Source: Acanthaster planci
Lineage: Eukaryota; Echinodermata; Asteroidea; Valvatida; Acanthasteridae
Direction of reading: 5' to 3'
NCBI RefSeq assembly: GCF_001949145.1
Contig: NW_019091642.1
Span: 206,644 to 270,643 of the forward strand
DNA: 64,000 nucleotides
Shown here: in pieces, positions 23,391 through 35,220 of the stretch
Layout: each line of letters starts with the position of its first letter
How positions within the stretch are numbered: the stretch's first letter is position 1
Made by a program: the position numbers and the translations under genes
The notes under the pieces: generated by a model
Databases searched by the model: none
What the model was told of the DNA's origin: nothing
The model's input: only the letters and a program-made list of their open reading frames with translations

Positions 23391-23570
23391 CCAGATGAGT
23401 CAAATGCATGTGGTAATTAAGAATGTCACACACGTACATGACACTGACCGGTCAAGGTGCGCCAAGTTGAATGCCTGTATCGGTTGTTATGTTTATGCAG
23501 TTGAATATTCATTTATAATTGGAATATGTCTGCAAATGAATTTGATAGCAATGTACACTAGTAAACTCAC

Positions 23571-23635
23571 CTCAACGTGTAGTTGTAATCTTCTCTTCAA
23601 AGAAGAAATACCAGTGCTCCAAAGTTCAGTGTAGG
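23571..23635 (-). other. Predicted noncoding exon 2 of C1q gene C
   Basis: The minus-strand acceptor is TTACCTTCAG|CCTAC and the donor is CGTTGAG|GTGAGTTTACT. It is homologous to noncoding exon 2 of gene B. Confidence 0.6.
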
Positions 23636-23978
23636 CTGAAGGTAATTTCAAGGAAAACAACACGATTGTCTACTCCGGTAAAGGGTTTCAGAAGAAGAAC
23701 AAACATTCAGGATTTTAATTTAGCGTCATTTTATTGTTGGCGTATTCCGTCAGTGTGTATTGTGGGACTCCATTGTTACTTACCAACTGCCTCAAAAGTG
23801 TTAACGCCGTGTCTAAACCTGCTATAATGGTTTTTAGAGAAACGCTTATATTGACATTATCTAGCATGTTACGATTAAACGGAAGGAGCTTTGCAGAAGA
23901 GTATTATCAGTTAAGGTTTCCTGAAGTCACACATTAATAGTATGAGAGTTATTGCACTTGTTTTTTTCCAGTATTTAC

Positions 23979-24060
23979 CTGGATGGTGATGTGCTTACAG
24001 TCAGTTCTCGTGTTGTCGACCAACGCTGACAGTGTGCTGGTATTGGTTGTGCGGAGGGAA
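23979..24060 (-). other. Predicted noncoding exon 1 of C1q gene C
   Basis: The minus-strand donor is CCATCCAG|GTAAATAC. The 5' end is estimated. It contains GTCGACAACA (shared with B) and GAGAACTGACTG (shared with A). Confidence 0.45.
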
Positions 24061-24080
24061 GCGGTGGTGCGTTTGGTTTT

Positions 24081-24162
24081 TTCTCCGTCTCTTTTCTTTT
24101 TTTTTTACTCGTTTGTCGGTTTCCAGGGCCATGGTGGGGAATCTGCGGACGGTTATGATTGG
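24081..24162 (-). promoter_or_regulatory. Predicted promoter of C1q gene C
   Basis: A CCAAT box (24,158-24,162, minus) lies in AGCGGCCAATCATAA, nearly the same as gene A's AGCGGCCAATCAGAA. An A-rich TATA-like tract lies about 48 bases downstream (24,081-24,110). Confidence 0.5.
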
Positions 24163-25913
24163 CCGCTGCGCGCTGTCAATCACAAGCGTCACCGACTCTC
24201 TGAATTCAGTGGAGGTTATGCTGGTAGGCCTTATATTGTTTTGTTATCCAACAAGTGCTCCGGCATATTGCCAGGTTCCGCAGTAGCCGCTCAGGAAATC
24301 TACAAAAAGCCAGTTCATAATTATCGCATGTAAGTTGCACCGGGAAGTAGGGCAGGGGTCATTTGTACATAAAACGAGTCGCGTCACCGTGCGTCCTGAG
24401 TGGGCGCCCTTCTGTGGCATTCGTTTGTGTAGTGAAAGTTAATTGCGCGCGATTCAGCTAGTTTTGCGTCTGTCCGCGTCTGTTGTCCAGAGTTGTTTGG
24501 TTACAAACCATCATTTTGGGGTGTAGGATAATGGAACACGTGCGTAATTAAAAGCGTGAAACCGATTTGACAGAGTTGCCAGTGCAGTGCAGTGTAAAAA
24601 ATTGTCATGAAGGATTGGCTTGCTGACAGTTAGTCTTCCCCTCGTGACGTGTGCCAATCATCATTGGACAACAAATTGAGAGTGAGGGTAACACCATAAA
24701 ACCCGTTCATACACATCTGGACATAGTCAATGCTTCATTAATGATCACGTTTTTTTAATCTTTAGGCCTAAATATAGAATGCTTGGATTATATTCGGTAC
24801 ACTAAAAGTTTTTTCAACATTTTGGAATCACTGGGCAGGTGAAAAATGAAACTGCGTTGAGAAATATGCAAAGTTGACTGGTGTCCTGTCCTTTTTTTTA
24901 TACACAAGTTCATAGGTAGGCCTACATGTACAGTACATTCTGCGCAGATGCACGCATCACGTTACTTAAGGCATTTTCCCACGTATGCTCACCCCTCCAC
25001 TTAGTTTGTGCGCATGCGCTAAAATTTGGCAACGTCTTGGTCACTTTCTGTTGCTTGTTAAAATGGCGACGCCAGCCAGCAAACTTCAATACCAAATCCA
25101 TCTTTGGAGATTTTCCGTATTGTGTAAACATTTGCTGAATTTATACCAGAGAAATATAATCAGGCTTCTACGGAAGCCAACGGAAGCCCGTTAGGGCCAC
25201 GTGTCTTTCTCTTTCACGGCGGTGTGTTTCTCTTTCGTTGTTGCCAGTAACTCGCGGCCGCCACTTAGTTATGCGCCGTGTCACCGTGATGTCTTTGTTG
25301 TAACACCAGTGTTACATACACACAGGGGAAGCCTCGAAATGCAGCTGATCGAACGCTGCAGGGTATTCGCCATGGCTTTCCTGGAAAAAAGTCAAGTCCC
25401 CGCCATGTTCCATCATGTCCATGCACAAACAGTCCATCCGTGACTTCTTACACTCGATCAACCTCCAAAGACCTGCTCGCCAGCTGGGGTAGTGGTGGCT
25501 GACACCAGAGAAGGCACGAAGATCACGTGATAGCTAAACGAACGCTCTGTGTAACTTTGACTTGCATGTGAAAGCTAATCGAGCGCACCCTATTTGGGAT
25601 GTTTAAATTAGCCCTTTAGTCAGTGCGTTTACGGGCGACGCAGATTTGAGTGCATAACGTGCATGCAGGAGAATACAGGAGCGCGAGTGTGTAGCTTTTG
25701 AAATACGCGTGCGATTGACTTTACATTGATGTGCATGTATATTTACTCTGAATGGCCAGTCAGCGTCATTTTAAAATTCTACACGACCAGGGGCTAGTGA
25801 AGTAACGCTCATGCATCCCATGGAATCGAGGTCAGGATCCGTGATTTCTATTTATTATAGAGATCAGTGGTTGGGATCTTCCGTAACGTCTGCATTTACA
25901 CGTCTGCGTTTAT
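24163..25913. other. Intergenic, with a GC-rich promoter-like patch near 25.0-25.3 kb
   Basis: No gene is assigned. At 25,009-25,019 the sequence TGCGCATGCGC matches the palindromic NRF-1 site, 44 bases before an ATG (25,063) that opens a 43-codon frame starting MATPASKLQYQ. CpG-containing motifs continue to about 25,290. A related patch occurs near 35,600-35,780. This could be a promoter with a short first exon, or a dispersed repeat. Confidence 0.35.
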
Positions 25914-26362
25914 GGGTGCAGTCCACTAATCCAAGCCCCATTGAAAACAGTGTAACGTCAGCACTAACATCCTTGAGATTTCAGAAACTCAAATGAAGTT
26001 ATTGTCTCGTCCCTAATCTTTCAATTTCTTATCATTTTTTGTGGGTTAACAAATTACATTTTTAATTATTCCCACAAAACAATCCCCCACGAAAAAAGAT
26101 TTTTCAGAAGTCCGATTGCAGCCATTTTTCAAGTGGCAACCCTAAACTTTCTCGGCACTTACGACCATTTTTCAACAATAGTTTTTAGCCATTCTGCTCT
26201 CACATGAAAGCTCAAAGACCGAAGGAGTTTATCCTGGCAACGATTTACACAATCTCACCATTTGGGGGGCCAAACAATCTCCTTTTCAAAAGATACTGTG
26301 GGGGCACTTTTAATGCTAATGAGCTGGCTAGAAATTCTCACTTGAATTAGTGGTCTGCACCC
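25914..26362. mobile_element. MITE-like element with GGGTGCAG ends (family copy 1)
   Basis: Ends GGGTGCAGTCCACTAAT and ATTAGTGGTCTGCACCC are inverted repeats with one mismatch, bounding 449 bases. The interior contains TTGAAAACAGTG near the left end and TAATGAGCTxGC near the right end. Both also occur in the elements at 48,088 and 53,143, so these three look related. Confidence 0.55.
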
Positions 26363-28762
26363 TCATGCTTTGAATATGATTTGGCTTCGCGCCCTCTTGT
26401 GTCCTCTTATTACTGTGAGTTGAGAATCCTCGATTTGGCGGATTTGCCAACACATTTGCACGTGGGGAATCAGCCAAATAGGTAGCAGCCAATCGAATTG
26501 CATAATTTTAAAGATAGGTTTGTACTTTTCATAATAAAAAAAAATTGACATCTCTTTTTTTGCATTGATAGAATTCATTCATTATTCGTTGGCATAGTAG
26601 GAATAATTCGTGTATTTAAACTTCAAAAAAGAAAACTTTTTCATTTGTATTGTGTGCGTAATCTGAATTTTGAAATTTCTTCAAAGAACCGGATTTTTTT
26701 TATCGTTCCTTTTTCAATATAATGAGCAAGTCTAAAATCTGACTACTTTGATTGGTCGAAATTCTGTGAACATTATGCATGATCATGTTGTTCATATGCA
26801 GTTACTAACAACTACATATCATGGTGGGGTTCTGATTGGCTGATCATCAAGTTGTGGACATTACGACACAGACTGTATAGTGACCCACGTTGTACAATCT
26901 GTGACGTTGACGCCGGTATCACAAAAAGGCTATCAAATGAGGGCGCCTTAAAAGAAGTGTTGCGAACGGCCGAGAGCGACCTGTGACCCTGTGTACAGGG
27001 AAGGGGTGGCTGACTTGGGAAGAGCAATGTAATTGCGACTTAATTGAGGTCTACTATCGTGGAAAACGTCAACCACACAAGAACACCTATTTTGGAAATG
27101 TTGGAAATCCAGAGGCCCGAATCCGAGCTCTAATTTCCCTGATTATCAGAACCCATGTACGGTCCGTTCTGGGGTACACAGTCTGCAGACGTGGATGCTC
27201 AACCTGTATCCTGTTTCCCAGACGAGAGTTGTCATTGATAAGTAAGCATGTCACCACTATATCAAAGCTCAATTACATTTGGCCAGAACGGTGTATTAAT
27301 TACGATATCAAACTGCTGTGACTCCGGGATTCTTTTAAGAGAGAGAACTGTACCGTCCAAAGAAATTAGACCTTTAGTCTGGTCCCACTGTTGTAACTCA
27401 AATACTTTTATTTACACTTTTAATTATGTGGAGTAAGTTTTTTTTTATTACAATCGTCTGATTCGTTCGAATCTGAATTGAAATCAGAAGAATTTCATTC
27501 AACAGTCTAATACATTAAAAGAACGAACATACAAAACTATTACTTTGGGGGGGGGGGTAAATTGGCCAGTGATTAGAAAATCTAAGTCTCTATCTGGATT
27601 CCTGCATCTTTTTGACTTTGCCTCAACTTCCGGATTTTGTCGGGTGCTTGATGTAACCTTGTACCTTGTCTTGGGCAGCCCCCGTTATCTGGTTACAAGG
27701 CAATGTCCTCGGCAGTGGTGGGTCTGAGCCCTTACGTCTTACTGTCTCTGGCTCACCCCAGTAGATGGGTGGAAAGTGGAGGAGTTAGGGCCATCTAAAT
27801 AATAAGTGATAACACACATAATCAAAAACCAGTTTTCAACCCACCCATCGAACCTTCTAAACGTTTACCCAAAACAAATTGTACAGCATTACGTAAATTC
27901 TACGTCACTTCTTGGTGAAATTCGGCCAATCAATCTGTAGACATTATTTTGAAGCTAGTCGATACGTGACATAGAAAAGAACTGACATTTATATGTATTT
28001 TACAAAGCGGTTATCGGACTCTATCGTAGCTTGAAGTGGTTACAGGTTGAGTGCTGCTGTACAGAGGGTACAACCTCGGCTGGAGAATTTCGGCACTGTA
28101 AAATTCTGCTGAGCTGATTAAAGTCGGCGATCATCAAATGATCACAAGGAACTTGCAGACTCAGCTGAACCCTGGTCGCAGTCAGTATTCACCTCAACCT
28201 TTCCAAAATTCTCTCACTCACATTCTCCCTGACCGTTTCCTGTCGATTCGACTACCACCCTCATTTTTTCTTTTTCCTCCACGAAAACCCAAAGGCGCAT
28301 TTTATACCGATAACCATGGCCCGGACAATACCGAAATTATATAACTCAACCTCCTTTGACAATACTGGACGATGTGGAGCGTAAACTATGATCTCGACAT
28401 CCAGAACTCCGATTAGTTGTGACGCGTCTACGCGGGATAAACGATGATTGGGTAAAACTTTGTCACGTCATTCGCGGAGAGTACACTACCGGTATACAAT
28501 ACAATGTAAACGTACAGCAAATCCAGCTGTGTTCGCTGGAACGCGAACGCTGGAACGAGAATGTTACAAAGCACTACACAGTTGAACAAGAAATCATATG
28601 GCACTGTCTTCGATTGTGGACGGCAAGCCTGAGAAGATTACAAAAACTTAAGTTATATTGAATTATTTTTTACCAAACAGAAGTACGTTCTCAGGACACA
28701 AGATACACTTGGCTGTTAACTCTATCTGCCTGACCGCCCGCCCGTCGATCGGTCTGTGCAGT
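26363..28762. other. Intergenic, nothing recognised
   Basis: Short frames only. A run of G lies near 27,548. Frames at 26,983-27,321 and 28,138-28,344 do not resemble known proteins. Confidence 0.45.
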
Positions 28763-28921
28763 GTGTTCAGTCATGCATGACAGGAGGGATACCATCAAGG
28801 TATCATTAGAAAGAATACTGCTTCTTCTTTTCGGAGATTCTTATACATAATAACCATATCTCATGGTTTGGGCATATTGACCCCTTTCCTCAGGGTTTGG
28901 TTTTTTCTGGGACACCCTGTA
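28763..28921 (-). mobile_element. Isolated Tc1/mariner-like transposon end (inverted copy at 45,332)
   Basis: The right boundary reads GGGACACCCTG followed by TA, the same terminal motif (CAGGGTGTCC) as the complete mariner-type element at 60,894. The 159 bases match the reverse complement of 45,332-45,490 closely, out to TCAGTCATGCxTGACAGG. No transposase is attached, so this is an end fragment or short derivative. Confidence 0.6.
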
Positions 28922-30633
28922 CACCACAAGCTACAGTCAGTCATGGCATCGACCATAGGGCGTTCCTGAGTGCCTGGACAGTGCATTGGCGAATCGATCT
29001 GGAGACCAATTTTGGCCCAGAAAATGCATTTTTCCCATGGCTTCGAGCAGTGATAGAGGTTTCCAAATTACCTTCAAGTTGTGTTTCCTCTTCAGCAATG
29101 CAACGCCGAGAATTTGTCGAATGAACACCGCATCATCGTGCAGTGACCACAGTCACTGCGCGACCAAAACGTACGTAGGCCTACCGGCACGTGTGCACAT
29201 GCACGATTGACTGGACTGTTCGCTCTTTACACGTAGCCACCTATGTCGGTCGGTAGATAGAAAAGGACACGTAGGCATATTGTGCTCGGGACGCACAAAG
29301 TACGTACTATACACTGAGCATAATATGCCTATGACGCATGTCGTTCAATGTGTCCTCCTTTTCCGTCTGCCATCTAGCCCCCCCCCCACTTTCAGGCCCA
29401 TTTGTCAATGGGATTTTCTCAGCTGTGCCCTCAGATTAGATGGGGGCCAAAGAAGCCAGGGGGTGACCTGGGTCATGTTTTCCACCATCCTACACTTTCA
29501 TTGGCCAAATTAACTCCTTTATGCTCCCAGCCTGACGGAAAATGAATGCCATCTGATTGTATTATGATTATTAAAAATGTCGCGCCACTTTGAGGTGTGC
29601 TTTGAGAGCCGCAGTCACGTGACCAGTCCAGGCCCCCATACCGTCTAGTCCCTAGCCAAAGGGGTCTGGTATCCAGACAACCCCTTATTGATCTTCATAA
29701 TAAATCAGTGGGGCCCCAGCAGGGAGGTCAGACAGAGATCAGAAAGGTGGACTGGCAGACCCCTATCAGAAAAAGTGGGGGAGTGTACCCCAAAAAATAA
29801 ATTCCCAAAGACACCAATAATAAATCCTTATATTCCAAAATTATTTTTTAAAAATACAACTTTCACAAGTACCAGGCTGGACAGAAGAATGATGTTCAAC
29901 ATGTCCTCTTTCATTTTCCTTTCAATTTTTAATGGGTTGACCAATAAATTTTTGACAAATTCTCACCCAAAGCAGACCACCCCTAAAACGAAGGAAATTT
30001 CACTTCCCATTTTGAAAATGTATCCCTCTGAAAAAGGGCAAAATAGTGCCACTTTCGGGTCGATTGGCACTGCATCCAAATTGCGATCTTTGGAAAAAAA
30101 TATACAATTTCCCATTTCTCGAAAATGGCAGCATTCCTGGCGGTAAGATTCACAGATTGTCAGACATAATTATGTGCTTATCTTAAACTTTGAATTTTCA
30201 AGATTATTCGACAGTCCCGTTTTCGAGACCTAGCAAATCCATACACAGTCTTTACAAAAATTATTTTTCGATTTCAAACAGAAAGTTAATGACATGGGTA
30301 ATGCCGTCATGCCATCCAAGCAACTCTACGATTCTGTGATTAAATTTTGGTGTGACTTCTACGCCTATTTGTTTTCCCCGTTAACGACTGAAAAGAAAGT
30401 GCGCCCTCCGACCAAATTGCAATATCAATTACGCCCAGCCTTCCAGATCGACCAAAGTTCAGAGTGGGCCAATTAATAGATCACGCATGGACACAGCGCG
30501 GGCATCATCTCTTAACACTGCACATTGTGCCATTGCGGGATTTTCCAAGCTGCACAGACATATTGTACAACATACTGGCACTCCTCCTGTTGTCTTGGAT
30601 GTTGTATTAAGGTTCTGGTACTTGAAAAAGGCA
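28922..30633. other. Intergenic, nothing recognised
   Basis: The longest frame (29,688-30,146, +) is Lys/Asn/Thr-rich, low in conservation signals and has no domain I know. I do not call it a gene. Confidence 0.4.
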
Positions 30634-30801
30634 TTATGCTTTTGATTTTGCCGCAGCCTTCACTGCCCGATTCATGAAATTGTTGAAATCAGAGGGCTTC
30701 GGCTTTTCATCATCATACTTGACACAAATGCGACACAATTCAGCTTCAACACGATAGAGGTTGACTAGTTTGTCCATGTTGCAGGGCGTCTTTTCAGCCA
30801 T
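30634..30801 (-). CDS. Unassigned small ORF, 55 aa
   Basis: A minus-strand frame begins MAEKTPCNMDKLVNLY, contains the short CRICVKYDDEKPKP segment and ends in an alanine/lysine-rich tail (AVKAAAKSKA). It is short, but its composition is unlike the surrounding chance frames: soluble, charged, with ELCRIC and no low-complexity tracts. I do not recognise a family. It may be a small gene, an exon or a transposon piece. No promoter or splice sites are evident. Confidence 0.3.
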   Translation of the reverse strand: MAEKTPCNMDKLVNLYRVEAELCRICVKYDDEKPKPSDFNNFMNRAVKAAAKSKA

Positions 30802-32060
30802 CGAGGGATTCAGTAATTAAAGCATTGTGTTGGTTTCTTTGAAGTAGCGTCATTCAAAAGGGGTATACTAGGAATGCGGCCGTCTACAAGTAACACTATC
30901 TTTTAGAATTTTGATTTTTTTGAAGTGTTTTTGCACTCCTTCAAATCGTCTCACAGTTCACATCTCGAGTTCAGGACAATGACAGCAGGTGCTTCTCAGT
31001 AGTTTTTCATCCCCCATCATAATGCGTATACAAGAGAAAACTCATATGACAATTTGAAAATAGTCGCCTTTGTGTATTCGTCAGCGGCATCGGACAACTT
31101 GAAGACGCAAATGCATTGGATTTTGTGGTTGAGACTGAGGAAGAAATGATGGACTGAAATTGTTTTGCGCCGAATTTTGCCAGTACAAGAAAGCTTAGCA
31201 GCCTTCTGGCCGAGTCCCTTCCTGTTCTGGTGAACTCTGAGGTAGGATTTACATTCTTTAATTACAATGAAATTGTGTTTATTATCTCACTTTCCCATAA
31301 ATTTAAGTGAAAAATGTGTAATGCCAAATGCACTTTACAAGTAACGCATACCAATGAATAAAATTGAAGAGCCTAGAGGGTAGAATTTGACGTTTCTTCC
31401 TATATCTCCGTAATGAATTTTTTCTCGAGCTAGGCCTTTTGAGTTTTTAAGGTAACATTTTGCGATCATTTTGAAACCCATTTAGTAAAAAATCAGACAA
31501 ACAAATCTCTCGCTCCCCCATTTTCCCCTGCCGTGTTCACTGCAAGCGTGTGGCACTTGTGTCGTAACCGTTAACTTCAAATGAGGGTAATAAAACCGTA
31601 CGCCTTATTAAATTGAAACTTCACACTTATACTGAAAAGTATTATTTGTTTGTTTACATGCATGTATGATTTTTTTAAAAATCAGACATGGAACAGCCGA
31701 GTTTTAAGGAGGCTTAATCCGGTCCCCTGGCTGTGATATGTTCCACAATAACCCAGCTTCTGTTAAATTCAATTTCATGTGAATATTTTGGATGACTCAT
31801 GACAGTAAGTATGGAGCATCATTGTTGTTGGGGTATTGCAAATTCGACGATAAGTTGTACTACATAAATTGGTCGTATTCTGGGCATATCTAGGCCTTTT
31901 GCAATGGGATACAGCCAGTAAACTGACGAATTATTTTATGTTTTTAATTTTTCCTGGTTTTTTATTTTTATTTATACTGTTTCCACCTTCCTCAATCATC
32001 ATTCTGTTGGCGTGCCAGATATCTCGACATATTTGTGTATGTATGGAGCGTAAAATGTAG
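30802..32060. other. Intergenic, nothing recognised
   Basis: No supported feature. Confidence 0.45.
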
Positions 32061-32395
32061 ACATCCCCATTTTCTCATTTTTCTGCTAGTAGATTTTCGG
32101 GGTTTTGGACTTTGCGTATAGCATTTTCAAAAAACGAAAATTTCTACTAGCAGAAATTTGCATTTTACTTTACCAATTTTCGTGGCGCGTCAAAAGTGGA
32201 CAACTAAAATCTTCAAATTCCCACTGACAAAATTACTGTCATGCTCCTGAAGTGGACAACTCCATCTTCTCATTTTGTGCTGGTAGATTTTCGGGTTTTT
32301 TGAAGTTGCACCATTCCTTAAAAAAAACAAGTTTTTTGCTAGCAGAAATTGGGATTTTACTTTGACGACGACGGGGTGGTCCAAAAGTGGACAAG
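32061..32395. repeat. Tandem dimer of a hairpin-containing repeat (period about 194 bp)
   Basis: Two units (32,061-32,204 and about 32,254-32,395) each run from a CATCYYCATTTTCTCATTTT-like start to CCAAAAGTGGACAA or CAAAAGTGGACAA. Each has a central inverted pair, CTGCTAGTAGATTTTCG against CGAAAATTTCTACTAGCAG in unit 1 and a decayed version in unit 2. Confidence 0.6.
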
Positions 32396-33539
32396 TTGAA
32401 AACTGAAACGACCAAAGTGCTCGCTACGCTCAGAATGGAACGGACTTGAAAGAGTGGCAGTCTACATTAAAGGTAGAGGGTCAATGGTCTGACGGATGGC
32501 GTCGCAGTTCGGACAAAAATGTGGTCGATACCCATTGAGAAACTTGCAAATACGAAAGGGGCCGTCCAAAGCCTGACAGTCCTTTGTGGTATATTGCAAA
32601 CTTACGACTTGCCAGCGCGCCTTGTAATTAGAATGACGTTGGCGGCTTTCCGTAGGGAGCTTCCATTTCAAATAAATGAGCGCATGGTGATGTGTCCCCT
32701 AAACGATGCCAGCTGTGATAAATCATTGTATCTATGTCCAATAGTATAATTAAATTTGCTGTGGAACGATACAAGGTTGGAATTGAAAAAGCCATGTCAA
32801 GGGAAGGAGCTGAGTGCTGTTTAATCAAGTGAACCGAGATTTTCAAAAAGGGGAAAATAGAGAAAGTAAAAATGGGAAACACTAAAATGTAACTTGAACT
32901 TGCTGAATTACATCCCACAAATTCCAAAACACGTATTCAGCCGATAATTTCAATTACAAAAAGGATAGCCACGACGAAAATAAATCTTTCAGCCAGTACA
33001 CCAGTCGGTCACTGATATGACACCAAAGATTTAATTTAATATTTATCGTTCAAATCTTTGGTCGAGTCATCAAATACAAGTAGGCAGTTATAGTGGAGGC
33101 CTGGATCATTACTATTAAGACAAATGATTCAAAGTGACAATGTGAAGAGATATTAACGCAATGAAAACACGAACTTGCAAGTAAGGCCCAGAGCAGTCAT
33201 CATATGCATATACTGTAAAATACATGGATGGTGGATTGAATAACAAATCTTATATCTGAAGATCAAAAAATTGGTTGTTCACTTTTGCCACTCCCAGTAA
33301 CTTCCACCATAATCAATCCATAAATTTTATCAATTTTGGACATATTATTTTCAAAACTTCCCTTTAGAATAATACTCCCCTCTAAACTCCCATAAAATTC
33401 ACATCCTTGACGTAAAAAAAGGACTAATCTTTTCCACGAAATCGGCTATATAGAGATGGAAATACAAGTTGCATGAAAAAGGCCAATTACAGCAAGGGAA
33501 TGTGCAAATGACACCTGATGCCTGTGATGAACGGCGGGT
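32396..33539. other. Intergenic, nothing recognised
   Basis: A minus-strand frame at 32,462-32,671 contains HFCPNCD but no domain I can name. Otherwise empty. Confidence 0.4.
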
Positions 33540-33873
33540 CAATACAATGGGCTGGCTCCGCAAGTTTGCGGTACTACTACCATCGTTGTTCAGCACCTGG
33601 TACGGTACTAACATCCCACCAGGTGCTAAACTCCTCCGCAGAGAGTGGGTCACATTGAACTGCCTACGCACCGGAGTCGGCCGTCTCAGCGCGAATATGC
33701 ACCGTCGCGCTGGGGACTTCGGCCTGCAGCAGCTTGTCCGTATGGCACACCTGAACAGACTTCACATCACATCCTGTTCGAGTGCACAAATTCAAGCCCC
33801 CAGTCAAACTGATCTCAACAATCCAAGCCAAGAGACCATTGACAGGCTGCGGCAACTTTGTCACGTGGTGTAG
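33540..33873 (+). pseudogene. 3' fragment of a LINE reverse transcriptase ORF
   Basis: The frame contains PPGAKLLRREWVTLNCLRTGVGRL followed by SANMHR, here cited as its core REWVTLNCLRTGVGRL (about 33,637-33,690). It ends TIDRLRQLCHVV. This W-x2-LN-RLRTGVGR block followed by a cysteine/histidine region is typical of the C-terminus of animal jockey/CR1-type LINE proteins. The Cys/His stretch is garbled by a frameshift. No upstream RT domain is present, consistent with 5' truncation. Confidence 0.65.
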
Positions 33874-34261
33874 CAGCAAATATCTCATACGAAAGAAGAA
33901 GATGTTTGTAACCCACAAATATACTCATTCGTAGCGGCGCAGCCACCTTGATTCATATGATTCAAAATTTATCCATGACTTTCTGGTTTGGTCCTTTGCG
34001 AAAAGGGGAGCCCCCTTAATTAAGTCTGATACTTGATATCAAGAGACAGGAGATAGCTATAAAATCATGCCACTTGGTCACAGAAATTCCGAACCCGGGC
34101 GGCTGTATAGTGGTTTTGTATATTGAATAAACTGTCGCAACAACTTTATTTCTTTCAGTTACAGTATAACCAGCACGGAGGAGAGGATTATTCACTAAGT
34201 CGCCAAATTTGTCCGACAGTGTGCCTAAAGACATCTAGTCCTATAGTTTCCATTTTGAAAT

Positions 34262-34380
34262 CAACCTGAAATTTAGATTTCAGGTTGCACTCAATAAAAA
34301 TTGAGTGCGCTGCCAAAAGCAGTCTCCAAACGTTTCATCCGATTCGAGGAAGTACTCGTTCAATTCGATTTAACGAGTAC
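34262..34380. repeat. Cluster of three perfect stem-loops
   Basis: Stem 1 is CAACCTGAAAT-TTAG-ATTTCAGGTTG (34,262-34,287). Stem 2 is GCACTCAAT-AAAA-ATTGAGTGC (34,287-34,308) and shares a base with stem 1. Stem 3 is GTACTCGTT, an 11-base loop and AACGAGTAC (34,352-34,380). No coding sequence overlaps. Confidence 0.6.
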
Positions 34381-34914
34381 AAGAAGCACTTATTTTCGTG
34401 ACAGTTTTTTTTAAGTTAGTACTTGTTCACATTCGCAGAAGAAAGTGTCAGATGTATTCGGGAATTTAAGGCGCTCTCAGGAATGTAGGCCTAATGTAGG
34501 ATTAAAAGACTGACTGGTAACTATTCCTTTGTACACGCTTGAAGGCTGGAATCGTGATGACCACAGGACTCTGAAATCGAAGGACATAAATCAACGCAAG
34601 CAAAGTTATTATTAAAAAGGAAGTGCATTGGAAAGAAAATGCAGCAGAGATGATTTATGAGGGAAAAGACACGTCAAAAATTAACATTAAGCACATTGCA
34701 GTGAGTCTATTTTCTTGTTTAAAGCATTAATAAAACTGTTATTTTAAAGAATTCGGAATAATTTTAAAACAAATGATCAGGATTTTAAAACATGCTTATT
34801 GCGATATAGGCATATCTATACAAAATATTAGGCGTGGACTAGAAATAAAGTGGTTTTTTTTTTACTGTGGAAAACATTAAAAGAAACATACCATAAGAAA
34901 AGTTAAAGTTGATG
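34381..34914. other. Intergenic, nothing recognised
   Basis: AT-rich, no supported feature. Confidence 0.5.
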
Positions 34915-35220
34915 CTAGTCTTCATGACTATCATACTCACAGTAGTTGAAATTGAGATCTTGGAATTTTAAATTGAAAGCCTGTTGACTAACCCAACGAA
35001 ACGGGTAACTGTGGTGATACCACATTCGCAAAAATTGTCCAACTTGACGACCATCGTGCACTTGGCAAGTCATAACACCCCTGTTGGTCGAATGGGCATG
35101 AAACGCACGAATCACCAGACCACGTGCAGTATCGACTTTCACGCCTGCTGCTTAATCAGTCGAATTGGAAACTGCTCGTTAGTCACTATTCTCACGCGAA
35201 CACTGCAAAATCGATTGTTG
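34915..35220 (-). pseudogene. Unassigned protein-like fragment with a frameshift
   Basis: On the minus strand, an acceptor-like TCGATTTTGCAG (near 35,207-35,220) is followed by a frame reading VRVRIVTNEQFPIRLIKQQA. After a one-base shift near 35,145 it continues as VKVDTARGLVIRAFHAHSTN and on to a stop at 34,915. The two pieces abut with no spacer, which suggests one decayed coding segment. I cannot name the family. It could be a pseudogene or transposon-derived. Confidence 0.3.

Noticed and set aside
29688-30146. 152-codon + frame
   Set aside because: Lys/Asn/Thr-rich low-complexity composition, no domain, no splice or promoter support.
33664-33918. 84-codon minus frame
   Set aside because: Antisense shadow of the LINE fragment on +.
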